This document shows, in pieces, positions 16,790 through 26,284 of a stretch of 64,000 nt of DNA. The notes below the pieces were generated by a model. The model made no database searches and was not told the origin of the DNA. It saw only the letters and a list, made by a program, of their open reading frames with translations. Position 1 is the stretch's first letter, and each line of letters begins with the position of its first letter. A program made the translations under genes and the position numbers. Source of the stretch: an uncultured Lachnospiraceae bacterium (lineage in GTDB: Bacteria; Bacillota; Clostridia; Lachnospirales; Lachnospiraceae). The stretch lies in assembly GCA_934317005.1 (NCBI GenBank), contig CAKREB010000014.1, forward strand, positions 26,789 to 90,788, in the 5' to 3' direction.

Positions 16790-17224
16790 ATGGATACAAT
16801 TCAGGTAATTTATTGGACACAGTCAGGAAATACACTTGCAATGGCAGAGGCGGTTGCAAAGGGGATTGAAGCAGCAGGAAAGACCGCAAACGTTGTGGAT
16901 GTAACAGCAATCGCACCGGCAGATTTAAAGGAAGAGGCAGGCTTTGCGATCGGTTGCCCGGCAATGGGAGCAGAAGTCTTAGAGGAATCTGTGATGGAAC
17001 CGTTTGTAGCAGAGTTAGAGTCGATGATCTCAGGTAAGAAGGTTGCTCTCTTTGGTTCTTATGGCTGGGGAGACGGTGAATGGATGCGTGACTGGGAAGA
17101 CCGTATGAAAGGTGCCGGTGCAACTTTGGTAAATGGTGAAGGCGTGATCTGTCAGGAAGCACCGGATGACGATGCTGTACAGGAGTGTGAAGCACTTGGA
17201 AAAGCTTTGGCAGAGAGTGTTTAG
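16790..17224 (+). CDS. Flavodoxin
   Basis: 144-residue short-chain flavodoxin, an FMN electron carrier that usually replaces ferredoxin in low iron. FMN phosphate loop WTQSGNTLAMA (residues ~8-18), the 50s loop GCPAMGAEVLEE and the 90s loop GSYGWGDGEWM are complete. ATG at 16790 follows GGAGGAAA. Its place behind an iron box fits the classical role of iron-sparing redox partner. Confidence 0.95.
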   Translation: MDTIQVIYWTQSGNTLAMAEAVAKGIEAAGKTANVVDVTAIAPADLKEEAGFAIGCPAMGAEVLEESVMEPFVAELESMISGKKVALFGSYGWGDGEWMRDWEDRMKGAGATLVNGEGVICQEAPDDDAVQECEALGKALAESV

Positions 17225-17241
17225 GAAAGGAAACAAAAACG

Positions 17242-17523
17242 ATGAGTGTGGTTATTGTAGGTGGTCATGATCGTATGGTACAGCAGTATAAAAAAATTTG
17301 TAAGGCGTATCATTGTAAGGCAAAAGTGTTTACACAGATGAGTGCAAGATTAAGTGAACAGATTGGAAGTCCGGATCTGTTAATTCTTTTTACTAATACG
17401 ATTTCACATAAAATGGCACATTGTGCTGTAACAGAAGCAAATAAGAAAAATACAGATATTGTTCGATGTCATACAAGCAGTGGTACTGCTCTCCATGAGA
17501 TTTTAAAGGAAGCATGTTGTTAA
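17242..17523 (+). CDS. DUF2325 domain protein
   Basis: 93 residues: VVIVGGHDRMVQQYKKI, a central SPDLLILFTNTISHKMAHCAV and the end HTSSGTALHEIL with CC. DUF2325 is a small Rossmann-like domain of unknown function. 17 bases after the flavodoxin gene with ribosome site AAAGGAAA, hence the last gene of the iron operon. Confidence 0.88.
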   Translation: MSVVIVGGHDRMVQQYKKICKAYHCKAKVFTQMSARLSEQIGSPDLLILFTNTISHKMAHCAVTEANKKNTDIVRCHTSSGTALHEILKEACC

Positions 17524-17558
17524 AAGCCAAAGAAAACGATGTTCTTGCAAATTTGCAC

Positions 17559-17587
17559 TTGACAAATATAACCATTCAACATATAAT
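17559..17587 (+). promoter_or_regulatory. Promoter for cysK (perfect consensus)
   Basis: TTGACA (17559-17564), 17-bp spacer, TATAAT (17582-17587): both hexamers perfect, so tight repression is expected. Confidence 0.8.
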
Positions 17588-17606
17588 ACCTATAAAAGAT
17601 ATAGGT
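17588..17606. promoter_or_regulatory. Candidate Rrf2 (CymR-like) operator at cysK
   Basis: Inverted repeat ACCTATA AAAGA TATAGGT directly after the -10. The left half, ATACCTATA, recurs at 19178-19186 in front of the next sulfur gene, and an Rrf2 regulator is encoded between the two. Confidence 0.6.
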
Positions 17607-17643
17607 TAGTAGGAAAAACGTATTGAGAAAGGATGGTTATCAT

Positions 17644-18579
17644 ATGAGTCAGATTAAAGAAAGTGCAGCAGAGTTAATTGGAAATACACCGATCATGAAA
17701 CTGAACCGTTATTCAGAGAGCGCAGGAATAAAGGACGTTACAGTTTTAGCAAAGTTAGAGTATTTGAATCCGGCAGGTTCTGTTAAGGATCGTATCGCTC
17801 TTGCCATGATCGAGGATGCAGAAAAGAAGGGGCTTTTAAAGCCGGGTGCTACAATTATTGAGCCAACTTCCGGAAACACAGGAATCGGTTTGGCATCCGT
17901 AGCAGCAGCAAAAGGCTACAAGGCAGTTCTTACTTTGCCGGATACGATGAGCTTGGAGAGAAGAAATCTTTTAAAGGCATATGGTGCAGAGCTTGTATTG
18001 ACAGAAGGTACAAAGGGAATGAAAGGTGCCATTGCCAAAGCAGAGGAGTTAAAGGAGCAGACACCGGGATCTGTGATTCTCGGACAGTTTGATAATCCTG
18101 CAAATGCAGAGGCTCATAAGAAGACAACAGGACCTGAAATCTGGGAACAGACAGAAGGTAAGGTAGATATATTTGTTGCAGGTGTTGGAACAGGTGGTAC
18201 GATCACAGGTGTTGGTGAGTACTTAAAGGAAAAGAATCCTTCCGTACAGGTTGTAGCGGTTGAACCTGCCACAAGCCCGGTATTGTCCAAAGGAGAAAGT
18301 GGACCACATAAGATTCAGGGAATCGGTGCCGGATTTGTGCCAAAGGTATTAAACACAGAAGTATATGATGAAGTTATTGCGATTGAAAATGAAGATGCAT
18401 TTACAGAGGGCAGAAATTTTGCAGTCAGTGAGGGTATTCTGGTTGGTATTTCGTCCGGTGCAGCTTTAAAGGCAGCTAAGATTTTAGCAGACAGACCGGA
18501 AAACAAAGGCAAGACGATCGTAGTACTTCTGCCGGACTCAGGTGACCGTTATTTATCAACATCATTATTTCAGAGATAA
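17644..18579 (+). CDS. cysK: Cysteine synthase A (O-acetylserine sulfhydrylase)
   Basis: PLP enzyme making cysteine from O-acetylserine and sulfide. 311 residues with [11 protein letters not shown], the PLP lysine motif [11 protein letters not shown], the substrate loop [12 protein letters not shown], the phosphate loop [12 protein letters not shown] and [16 protein letters not shown] at 17644 follows AAAGGATGG; a TTG seven codons upstream is unlikely. Monocistronic, with strong promoter, dyad operator and terminator; grouped with an Rrf2 regulator and an O-acetylhomoserine sulfhydrylase gene. Confidence 0.97.
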   Translation: MSQIKESAAELIGNTPIMKLNRYSESAGIKDVTVLAKLEYLNPAGSVKDRIALAMIEDAEKKGLLKPGATIIEPTSGNTGIGLASVAAAKGYKAVLTLPDTMSLERRNLLKAYGAELVLTEGTKGMKGAIAKAEELKEQTPGSVILGQFDNPANAEAHKKTTGPEIWEQTEGKVDIFVAGVGTGGTITGVGEYLKEKNPSVQVVAVEPATSPVLSKGESGPHKIQGIGAGFVPKVLNTEVYDEVIAIENEDAFTEGRNFAVSEGILVGISSGAALKAAKILADRPENKGKTIVVLLPDSGDRYLSTSLFQR

Positions 18580-18599
18580 TTAAAAATAAGGTTAAAGCA

Positions 18600-18639
18600 G
18601 GCTGGCATACCAAATATCAGATATGTCAGCCGTCTTTTT
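18600..18639 (+). terminator. Terminator after cysK
   Basis: GGCTGGCATA (18600-18609) pairs with TATGTCAGCC (18622-18631); TTTTT at 18635-18639. Confidence 0.8.
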
Positions 18640-18658
18640 GGATTAAGAGAGGTAAAAT

Positions 18659-19090
18659 ATGAAGATTTCGACAAAAGGACGTTATGCCATTCGTGTCATG
18701 ATCGATCTGGCAAAATACAGTAACGGAGAGTATACGCCACTTCAGGACATTGCCAAAAGGCAGGAGATTTCCGAAAAATATCTGGAAGCAATCGTATCGG
18801 TACTTAGTAAAAATGATCTTTTACATTCTCTTCGCGGCAAAGGCGGCGGTTATAAACTGGCGAAGCCGGCATCGGATTATACAATGGGAGAAATTTTGCG
18901 CGTGATGGAGGGACCACTGGTTCCGGTGGCATGTCTGGAAAAGAAGCCGAATCGTTGTGAAAGAGCAGCGGAGTGTGATACGATACGGATGTGGGAAGGT
19001 CTGGAACGTGTGATCAATGAATATCTGGATTCCATCACATTGGAAGATTTAGTAGAAAACAATGACTGTGTAGATAATTATGTGATCTGA
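18659..19090 (+). CDS. Rrf2-family transcriptional regulator (CymR/IscR type)
   Basis: 143-residue winged-helix protein: MKISTKGRYAIRVMIDLA, DIAKRQEISEKYLEAIVSVL, LHSLRGKGGGYKLAKPASD. Three Cys are arranged C-x7-C-x5-C in the dimerisation region (ACLEKKPNRCERAAECDTI, about residues 92-107), similar to the cluster-binding Cys of IscR-like members, so an Fe-S or redox sensing role is possible. Its place between cysK and the O-acetylhomoserine sulfhydrylase, both with ATACCTATA-containing promoters, argues for control of cysteine/methionine synthesis as by CymR (inference). Confidence 0.92.
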   Translation: MKISTKGRYAIRVMIDLAKYSNGEYTPLQDIAKRQEISEKYLEAIVSVLSKNDLLHSLRGKGGGYKLAKPASDYTMGEILRVMEGPLVPVACLEKKPNRCERAAECDTIRMWEGLERVINEYLDSITLEDLVENNDCVDNYVI

Positions 19091-19183
19091 TCATCCCCTG
19101 AAAAATCAGGTGTGTGCGGACAAGGGGAATGGTTATAAGTTAGCACTATAAGGCGTTACAGTTTTTCAATATAACGAATACCT

Positions 19184-19221
19184 ATAAACCCATTGACAAA
19201 GTATGTTGATGGGTTTATGAT
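19184..19221 (+). promoter_or_regulatory. Promoter and dyad upstream of the sulfhydrylase gene
   Basis: TTGACA (19193-19198), 17-bp spacer, TATGAT (19216-19221). A perfect 10-bp inverted repeat ATAAACCCAT (19184-19193) / ATGGGTTTAT (19209-19218) brackets it, and ATACCTATA (19178-19186) matches the cysK operator half. Confidence 0.7.
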
Positions 19222-19283
19222 TCATGTAGATTAAAAAAAGAAAGGCGGGAATGGAACAGGATTCCTGTGAGAGAGGTGACAGT

Positions 19284-20594
19284 ATGGCTAAGAAAACATA
19301 TGCAGAAAGAGATTTAAAATTTGAAACAATACAGTTACATGCAGGACAGGAGCAGCCGGACCCGGTTACAGATGCCCGAGCAGTTCCTATTTATCAGACA
19401 TCTTCTTATGTGTTTCACAACAGTGAGCATGCAGCAGCAAGATTTGGTCTGACAGATGCCGGTAATATTTACGGCAGATTAACAAATCCAACGGAGGATG
19501 TATTCGAACAGAGAATCGCAGCCTTAGAAGGCGGCGTGGCAGCACTTGCCGTAGCATCCGGAGCAGCAGCAATCACATATACATTTGAAAATCTGGCACA
19601 GGCTGGCGACCATATTGTTGCAGCTAAAAATATTTATGGCGGAACATTTAATTTATTAGAGCACACATTGCCACAGTATGGTATTCAGACAACTTTTGTA
19701 GATCCATTTAACTATGACGAGATTGAAAATGCCATTCAGGACAATACAAAGGCTGTATTTATTGAAACACTGGGTAATCCAAACTCAGATGTTGTTGATA
19801 TTGAAAAGATTGCAGGAATCGCACATGCACATAAGATTCCACTTGTTATTGACAATACATTTGCAACTCCTTATCTGGTTCGCCCGATTGAGTATGGTGC
19901 TGACATTGTGGTACATTCAGCTACGAAGTTTATCGGTGGACATGGTACTACAATCGGTGGTGTGATCGTAGACAGCGGAAAGTTTGATTGGGAAGCCAGC
20001 GGAAAGTTTGCTTCACTGACAGAGCCAAACCCAAGTTATCATGGAATCAGCTTTACAAAGGCAGTTGGCCCGGCAGCGTTCGTGACAAAGATCCGTGCCA
20101 TTCTTCTTCGCGATACCGGAGCAACATTATCACCATTCCATGCATTCTTCTTCCTTCAGGGATTGGAAACATTATCGCTTCGTGTAGAGCGTCATGTAGA
20201 GAATGCATTAAAGGTAGTAGAGTATCTGAACAAACATCCGCAGGTAGAGGCTGTTCATCATCCTTCTGTTTCTGACAATGCAGAGCAGAAAGAACTTTAT
20301 AAGAAGTATTTCCCAAATGGCGGAGGTTCTATCTTTACTTTTGAGATTAAGGGAGATGCACAGAAGGCAAAGGATTTCATTGACAATCTGGAGTTATTCT
20401 CATTGCTTGCAAACGTAGCAGATGTGAAGTCTTTGGTAATTCATCCGGCATCTACAACACATTCTCAGTTAAACGAGGAAGAGCTGTTAGATCAGGGAAT
20501 TAAGCCAAATACGATCCGTCTTTCTATCGGTACAGAAAACATTGACGATATCATTGAAGATCTGGATGAAGCTTTCAAGGCAGTACAGGAATAA
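19284..20594 (+). CDS. O-acetylhomoserine sulfhydrylase (aminocarboxypropyltransferase)
   Basis: PLP enzyme of the Cys/Met metabolism family joining sulfide or methanethiol to O-acetylhomoserine to give homocysteine or methionine. 436 residues: FETIQLHAGQEQPD, YQTSSYVF, YGRLTNPTEDVFEQRIAALEGG, and the PLP lysine block VVHSATKFIGGHGTTIGG; C-terminal SLVIHPASTTHSQL and RLSIGTENIDDI. ATG at 19284 follows GAGAGGTGAC. The in-frame ATG at 19251 is upstream of this site and rejected. Controlled with cysK, probably by the Rrf2 protein. Confidence 0.95.
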   Translation: MAKKTYAERDLKFETIQLHAGQEQPDPVTDARAVPIYQTSSYVFHNSEHAAARFGLTDAGNIYGRLTNPTEDVFEQRIAALEGGVAALAVASGAAAITYTFENLAQAGDHIVAAKNIYGGTFNLLEHTLPQYGIQTTFVDPFNYDEIENAIQDNTKAVFIETLGNPNSDVVDIEKIAGIAHAHKIPLVIDNTFATPYLVRPIEYGADIVVHSATKFIGGHGTTIGGVIVDSGKFDWEASGKFASLTEPNPSYHGISFTKAVGPAAFVTKIRAILLRDTGATLSPFHAFFFLQGLETLSLRVERHVENALKVVEYLNKHPQVEAVHHPSVSDNAEQKELYKKYFPNGGGSIFTFEIKGDAQKAKDFIDNLELFSLLANVADVKSLVIHPASTTHSQLNEEELLDQGIKPNTIRLSIGTENIDDIIEDLDEAFKAVQE

Positions 20595-20647
20595 AGAAAC
20601 AAAAGACTGGAAAATATGATAATAGAAAGAAGGGAGGTATCTGCAAC

Positions 20648-21550
20648 ATGTTAGATGTCTTAATAATAGGTAGTGGTCCGGCAGGACTTTCGGCAGCAGT
20701 TTATGCTAAGAGAGCAAGTCTGCGTACTGTAGTCTTGGAAAAGGTGTACTATAGTACCGGTCAGATTGCGCAGAGCAGTCAGGTAGATAATTATCTTGGT
20801 CTAGTTGGAATCGGTGGCTATGAGCTTGGAACAAAATTCCGGGAGCATGCGGAAAAGCTTGGTGTAGAGTTTCAGGATGGGGAAGCAGATGGGTTTGAAG
20901 CAATCGAAGGCGGCTGGAGAGTTCTGTTAAAAGGGAAGGAACCGATTGAAGCAAAGACAGTCATTTATGCTGCAGGTGCTACCCATCGTCACTTAGGAGT
21001 TCCGGGTGAGGAGGCTTTGGAAGGCTGTGGAGTTTCTTACTGTGCAACATGTGACGGAGCCTTTTTTAAAGGAAAGAAGGTTGCAGTCATTGGCGGTGGA
21101 GATACAGCGATGGATGATGCGTTGTATCTGTCAGAGTTATGTGAAACCGTATATCTGATTCACCGCAGAAGTGAGTTCCGCGGTATGGCAGATACGCTTT
21201 CAAGGATACAGGAAAAGGAAAATATTAAGCTTGTTACAAATGCACAGATTGCATCGGTGCAGGGCGAGGGCAGGGTTACAGGCGTTGTTTTAAAGGACGG
21301 ACAGGAGATTTCTGTTGATGGTGTGTTTATTGCAGTTGGTATGCAGCCGCAGACAGCGGCAGTAAAAGAAGTGGTGCATCTGGATGATCACGGTTATATC
21401 GTGGCAGATGAAACGGGAATAACTGACGCAAAGGGATTTTTTGTTGCCGGGGATGTCCGGACGAAGGTTTTGCGGCAGGTAGTAACCGCTGTTTCTGATG
21501 GGGCAAATGCAGCATTTTCAGCTGGCGAATATCTGAGAAAAGTACATTAA
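20648..21550 (+). CDS. Thioredoxin reductase family flavoprotein
   Basis: 300-residue FAD/NAD(P)-dependent disulfide reductase. FAD loop IGSGPAGLSAAVYA (residues 7-20), redox pair CATCDGAFF, NAD(P) loop VIGGGDTAMDD, and C-terminal GVFIAVGMQP and FFVAGDVR. Follows the sulfhydrylase by 53 bases with GGGAGGT, so it may be in the same transcript and serve thiol balance during sulfur assimilation. No thioredoxin gene is adjacent; ferredoxin-type partners are possible in this class of Clostridia. Confidence 0.9.
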   Translation: MLDVLIIGSGPAGLSAAVYAKRASLRTVVLEKVYYSTGQIAQSSQVDNYLGLVGIGGYELGTKFREHAEKLGVEFQDGEADGFEAIEGGWRVLLKGKEPIEAKTVIYAAGATHRHLGVPGEEALEGCGVSYCATCDGAFFKGKKVAVIGGGDTAMDDALYLSELCETVYLIHRRSEFRGMADTLSRIQEKENIKLVTNAQIASVQGEGRVTGVVLKDGQEISVDGVFIAVGMQPQTAAVKEVVHLDDHGYIVADETGITDAKGFFVAGDVRTKVLRQVVTAVSDGANAAFSAGEYLRKVH

Positions 21551-21663
21551 ATTGCGAAAACGGAGCTTGATTTTTGCAAAAATATAGAAAAAGATTCAAA
21601 AAAGTATAGAAAACTATCCTTTTGGCTAGTGTACAAATAACTTTTTTACCGATATAATGTTCT

Positions 21664-21842
21664 CATGTGTATGAGATACATACAAACGAGAGCAATTTTT
21701 CGAATCGGGTAGTTCGGAAAGAATTAGTTAAACTTGTGCACATGGTATGAAAAAAGGGTAGTTTTTTATTGTATATGTATGTAAAAGAAGTCTCATTCAT
21801 AATAGGCAGAGAGGCGATGGGTACGCAATCTCTGCCTGTTTT
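21664..21842 (+). ncRNA. Candidate small RNA or leader between trxB-like and luxR-like genes
   Basis: A promoter (TGTACA 21630-21635, 17 bp, TATAAT 21653-21658) is followed ~145 bases later by a full terminator: AGGCAGAGA (21804-21812) / TCTCTGCCT (21829-21837) plus T-rich bases. No ORF with a ribosome site lies between. The transcript would be about 180 nt, either free or an attenuated leader of the regulator gene. Confidence 0.4.
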
Positions 21843-21926
21843 GTCTGGATGGCATGTCAGTTTTTGTGTTATGGGAGCATTTTTGGCTTCCGAAAGTTAT
21901 AAGCTGTCAATGGAAATTGGCGGAAA

Positions 21927-24407
21927 ATGGAGAATGAAAGATTGAAAGAAACAAACAAGGTTAAGAAAGGCGTGAATGAAGAAAGATACGAGAAAAAAGA
22001 ACATGTGGGATATATCCGCACAAAGGCAGTAACGCAGTTATTAAAAAAAGCTGCAATATTTCGCAGTACGGTATATGTGTATGGTATCAGTGGAACAGGA
22101 AAGACGACACTTTTAAAAAATTATTTAAAGAATAAAAAGTTTCTGTATCTTAGCGCAGAAGAGCTTACGGCAGAAAATCTGGAAATTGCAGAAGGCGGCA
22201 GGCAGAAAATTGTTGTGATCGATGATCTGCATGCATTGGTAAAGGATAGACAGAGTGACGGCTACAGACAAAAGATTTTGGAACTGGTTGATCGCGATGA
22301 TATCTGGCTTTTCTTATCCGGGAGAAGTCCGGTGCCGGCATGGTTGGTTCCATCAAGGCTGCAAAACAATTTTATCGTAATTGATGAAAGACAGCTTGCG
22401 TTTGGTATCAATGAGATGCGCAGGTACTTTGAGCAGGCGGGAATTCCTATTGATGAAAAGCAGCTGCAGTGGATGCAGGAGCGCACGGGTGGCTTGCCGT
22501 TAGCGGTGGCATTTATGACGGAAATCTGTTATGAAAATGGTGTTGATCAGATGGAGTCACTGGACTGGAAGGTTTTTGAGGAATGTTCCAGACAGACGGT
22601 TTTTCGTGTGTGGGATTATCTGGAGTATCATGTGTATGATCAATGGGATATCGAAATGCAGGAATTTCTGATGGATGTGTCGATTGTTGAAGAGTTTGAC
22701 TGTCAGCTGGCAAGTATGATCACGGGAAGAAATGATGTAGAATTTCTGATCAGTCAGGCTGGCGAGTTGGGAAATTTCCTTATAGAAAAATATGTCACGG
22801 AGAATGGGAAAAACTCCGTTTATGCCTTTCGGGATGATATGAAAAAATCAATGCGGCGCAGACTGCTGCGAAAAAAGAATGCAGATCAGCGTAAGGTTTT
22901 ATACTGTAATGCCGGCCTATGCTATGAGCTGAAGGGAGAACTTACCAAAGCGCTCGCTATGTATGAGGAGGTTCATGATAAGGAAAGAATTGCATCTATT
23001 CTGATTGCAAATGCGCGGAAAACGGTGAATAGTGCATATTATTATGAACTAAAAAAACATTATCTGGCATTGCCGGAGGAAACAATCCGTCAGAATCCGG
23101 AATTGATGTGTGGCATGTGCATGTTACAGTCGCTTTTGCTAAACAGAGAAGAGAGTGAACGCTGGTATGCAGAGTTAGAACAGTTTGCTGAGGAACGTCA
23201 GGGAAGTATGCGCAGACTGGCAAAAGGAAAACTGCTTTTTTTGGACATTGCCTTGCCACATCGTGGAAGTGTGGATATGATCAAAGTTTTGAAAAATGCG
23301 TATATTCTATTGTTGGACAGAAAAACGGTTTTGCCGGAATTTTCTGTAACAAGTAATCTGCCATCGCAGATGAATGGGGGAAAGGATTTTTGTGAGTGGA
23401 GTAAGAAAGATAGAGAACTTGCGAGAACGATTGGAAAAATTATTGAATTTGTCTTAGGAAGATATGGAAAAGGGTTAGTAAATCTTGCCTTAGCTGAGAG
23501 TTATTTTGAAAAAGGGGAGGATAGCTACGAAGTTGTGACACTGGCAAATAAAGGGCGGATGCAGGCAGAGATGGCAGGTATTTATGAACAGTGCTTTGTA
23601 GGGGATGCAATCCGGGGATGGCTTCATATTCTGAATGGAAAGCGCGAGGATGCTTTGGATCTGATGCGGAGTTTTTATAGGATGGCAGAGGGAGAAAACA
23701 TTGAGAAGCTTTTGCCCAATATTGAAGCAATGCTTGTGCGGTATGACTTATATGATGGAGATATTGCATGGGTAAAGAAGTGGATGGAACAGGCACCGGA
23801 TGAGGAAGTCGAATTTATCGTGTTTGATCGTTTTATTTATCTGACAAAGATTCGCGCGTATCTGCAGTCCGGGAAAAATGAACAGGCATATAATCTGCTT
23901 CAGAAGCTGCAGTATTATGCAGAGATGATGCAAAGAACCTATATTCAGATTGAAGCAGGAATATTATTTGCGATTGTACAGTATAGGATGGAAAATGACA
24001 GCTGGGACGATACTCTTTCGGAAGCACTGGAACGGGCGCAGGAGTATCACTTTGTACGTGTGATATCCAGAGAAGGAGCAGCTATATGGCGGCTTCTAAG
24101 AGAGACAAGCTGGAAGCCATCTGCGCAGGGAAAAGCCTTTTGGGAGCAGGTGTTAGAAGAAACGGAAAAGATGGTTCACTTCTATCCGGGGTACTTAAAG
24201 GCTGGCGTGCAGAATGTGGTTTTGGGCGAAAATGCTACAAAAATCTTAAAGCTTCAGGCAGAAGGAGTTCCGAGAAGTCAGATTGCTTTGGAACTGGGAC
24301 TGACAGAAGCGAATGTCAAATATCATATCCGTCAGACTTATAAAAAGCTGGATGTGCGTGATAAAGCTGCCGCAGTCAGTGAGGCGAGAAAACGAAAACT
24401 GATCTGA
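21927..24407 (+). CDS. LuxR-family regulator with MalT-like ATPase domain
   Basis: 826-residue STAND-type regulator. Walker A GISGTGKT (about 53-60), Walker B IVVIDDLH (about 94-101) and FLSGRSPVP form the NTPase; a long helical repeat region (about 330-760) resembles MalT TPR-like repeats; the end (about 775-826) is a LuxR HTH: LQAEGVPRSQIALELG then TEANVKYHIRQTYKKLDV. Such proteins bind a small inducer and ATP, then activate nearby promoters. Next gene, 78 bases downstream on the same strand, is an S8 peptidase. The inducer is unknown. Confidence 0.88.
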   Translation: MENERLKETNKVKKGVNEERYEKKEHVGYIRTKAVTQLLKKAAIFRSTVYVYGISGTGKTTLLKNYLKNKKFLYLSAEELTAENLEIAEGGRQKIVVIDDLHALVKDRQSDGYRQKILELVDRDDIWLFLSGRSPVPAWLVPSRLQNNFIVIDERQLAFGINEMRRYFEQAGIPIDEKQLQWMQERTGGLPLAVAFMTEICYENGVDQMESLDWKVFEECSRQTVFRVWDYLEYHVYDQWDIEMQEFLMDVSIVEEFDCQLASMITGRNDVEFLISQAGELGNFLIEKYVTENGKNSVYAFRDDMKKSMRRRLLRKKNADQRKVLYCNAGLCYELKGELTKALAMYEEVHDKERIASILIANARKTVNSAYYYELKKHYLALPEETIRQNPELMCGMCMLQSLLLNREESERWYAELEQFAEERQGSMRRLAKGKLLFLDIALPHRGSVDMIKVLKNAYILLLDRKTVLPEFSVTSNLPSQMNGGKDFCEWSKKDRELARTIGKIIEFVLGRYGKGLVNLALAESYFEKGEDSYEVVTLANKGRMQAEMAGIYEQCFVGDAIRGWLHILNGKREDALDLMRSFYRMAEGENIEKLLPNIEAMLVRYDLYDGDIAWVKKWMEQAPDEEVEFIVFDRFIYLTKIRAYLQSGKNEQAYNLLQKLQYYAEMMQRTYIQIEAGILFAIVQYRMENDSWDDTLSEALERAQEYHFVRVISREGAAIWRLLRETSWKPSAQGKAFWEQVLEETEKMVHFYPGYLKAGVQNVVLGENATKILKLQAEGVPRSQIALELGLTEANVKYHIRQTYKKLDVRDKAAAVSEARKRKLI

Positions 24408-24485
24408 TCCGTTGAAAAAAGTATTTTGGGTATAGTATGGCAGTGACGTGCATAAGGTTAAGAAAGAATCAAAAGGACGAAGAAA

Positions 24486-26240
24486 ATGGAAAAAATAGAT
24501 CCTTCTTTAAATCTGGCACTGTGGCTTGCAGAAAATAATATGGTTCAAAATGAATCTCTCCAATATGGTTATGATGCAGAAAAGAAACTCTGGACTGTCA
24601 TCGTAAAGCATATTGGAGAGATTCGTTATATAGAAGATGCCTTTCCGGGAACGAGAGTGGTAGAACTTTTTAATCAATATGCGATCATTACGACATCCGC
24701 ACAAAATCTGTTACTTATTGCAGAACTTCCGGAGATAGAATTTATGGAAAAACCAAAAAAACTGTATTTTAATCTGGATCGTGGAAGGGGTGCATCCTGC
24801 ATCAATACCGTGCAACAGGGAAATGGCTTTAGCGGTCAGAAAAGCGGTCTGACAGGGCAGGGAGTTTTGATCGGTATTATTGATTCCGGTATCGATCTGC
24901 TTCATCCGGCATTTTTAGATGATGAGGGAAATACAAGGATTGCATATCTTTGGGATCAAAGTATGTTGTCTGAAGAAGCAGGTGGGCAGACGCCAGAGCG
25001 ATATGGATTTGGAAAGGAGTATAGCAGCACAGAACTGAATCAGATCATACAGTTCCTGATAAATACGCAGATGCCGGGCGAGGATCGCAGCAGTGGTCAT
25101 GGGACATCAGTTGCAGGAGTAGCAGCAGGCAATGGAAATGGTTCTGTAGGCAGAAGGTATCGTGGAGTGGCAACGGAAAGTGAACTGATTGTTGTCAAGC
25201 TTTTTCGCAGGGAAGATGATTTTGCGGGAACGACACAGGTGATGGAAGGTCTGGATTATGTGATACGAAAGGCGATTGCATTGCAAAAACCGATCGCAGT
25301 GAATTTAAGTTTTGGTAACAACAGTGGAGCGCATGATGGGCGTTCTCTTTTTGAAAATTATATTTCAGAGTTAAATGGTGTGTGGAAAAATGTCATCGTC
25401 GTGGCATCGGGAAATGAGGGAGATGCCAGACATCATGCAAGTGTTATGTTAGAAAGTGGCAGTGAGGAAGTACCTTTTGCAATAGGTGCCAATGAAACGG
25501 CTATGACTTTGCAGATATGGAAACAATATGTGGATGATGTGTCAATACAGATAGTATCTCCATCCGGTGAAACAGTTTCAGTCGTGCGGGAAGAAGGCGA
25601 AGCGGTTTCGTACAAAATAGGAAATGACAGACTTTTTGTCTTTTATGGGGCACCTACACCGTACACGATCGCGCAGGAAATCTATATAGAATGGATTCCG
25701 CAGACAGCAGGTGGTACGGTTACAAGTGGCGTGTGGTCGATTGTGTTTACGGCAGACGACGTGCAGGATGGAAGGATAGACCTGTGGCTTCCGACAATAG
25801 AAGCAGTAGGACTGTCTACCGGTTTTTTGCGCGCTGATCCTGATACGACACTGACGATTCCTGCGACTGCTTTTTTGATCGTGACGGTAGGAGCATATCG
25901 GGTAGATACAGAAAGTGTGTCATCTTTTTCAGGAAGAGGGAATACGGCGGATGGGCGAGCGATGCCGACACTGCTGGCACCGGGGGTGGGGGTGATTACT
26001 ACGGTTCCGGGTGGCGGCTATAGTCCAAGAACTGGGACATCGATCGCAGCACCTTTTGTAACGGGGAGTGCGGCACTTATGATGGAGTGGGGGATTGTAC
26101 AGGAGAATGATCCGTATCTTTATGGGGAGAAAATTAAGGCATATTTGATGAAGGGGGCCAGAAAGTTTACAAATCAGACGCAGGTGCCATCGCAGGCAGA
26201 GGGATACGGAGCATTATGTCTGGGAAACTCCTTTCCGTAA
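24486..26240 (+). CDS. S8 (subtilisin-like) peptidase of the Csp type
   Basis: 584-residue serine peptidase. Catalytic Asp in IIDSGIDLLHP (~131-135), His in SSGHGTSVAGVAAG (~205) and Ser in GTSIAAPFVTGSAA (~518), with oxyanion-region VASGNEGD. The first ~110 residues look like a propeptide (as in CspB/CspC of Clostridia) and no signal peptide is visible. A ~150-residue insertion between the Asn and Ser blocks is a jelly-roll-like segment typical of this clostridial clade. Function in spore germination is known for C. difficile/perfringens Csp; here the role is open. Confidence 0.9.
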   Translation: MEKIDPSLNLALWLAENNMVQNESLQYGYDAEKKLWTVIVKHIGEIRYIEDAFPGTRVVELFNQYAIITTSAQNLLLIAELPEIEFMEKPKKLYFNLDRGRGASCINTVQQGNGFSGQKSGLTGQGVLIGIIDSGIDLLHPAFLDDEGNTRIAYLWDQSMLSEEAGGQTPERYGFGKEYSSTELNQIIQFLINTQMPGEDRSSGHGTSVAGVAAGNGNGSVGRRYRGVATESELIVVKLFRREDDFAGTTQVMEGLDYVIRKAIALQKPIAVNLSFGNNSGAHDGRSLFENYISELNGVWKNVIVVASGNEGDARHHASVMLESGSEEVPFAIGANETAMTLQIWKQYVDDVSIQIVSPSGETVSVVREEGEAVSYKIGNDRLFVFYGAPTPYTIAQEIYIEWIPQTAGGTVTSGVWSIVFTADDVQDGRIDLWLPTIEAVGLSTGFLRADPDTTLTIPATAFLIVTVGAYRVDTESVSSFSGRGNTADGRAMPTLLAPGVGVITTVPGGGYSPRTGTSIAAPFVTGSAALMMEWGIVQENDPYLYGEKIKAYLMKGARKFTNQTQVPSQAEGYGALCLGNSFP

Positions 26241-26249
26241 AAAAAGTAG

Positions 26250-26278
26250 TTGACGAAATTTTATCAATATGATAGGAT
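26250..26278 (+). promoter_or_regulatory. Promoter for mntP leader
   Basis: TTGACG (26250-26255), 17 bp, TAGGAT (26273-26278). Confidence 0.55.
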
Positions 26279-26284
26279 GAGAAA

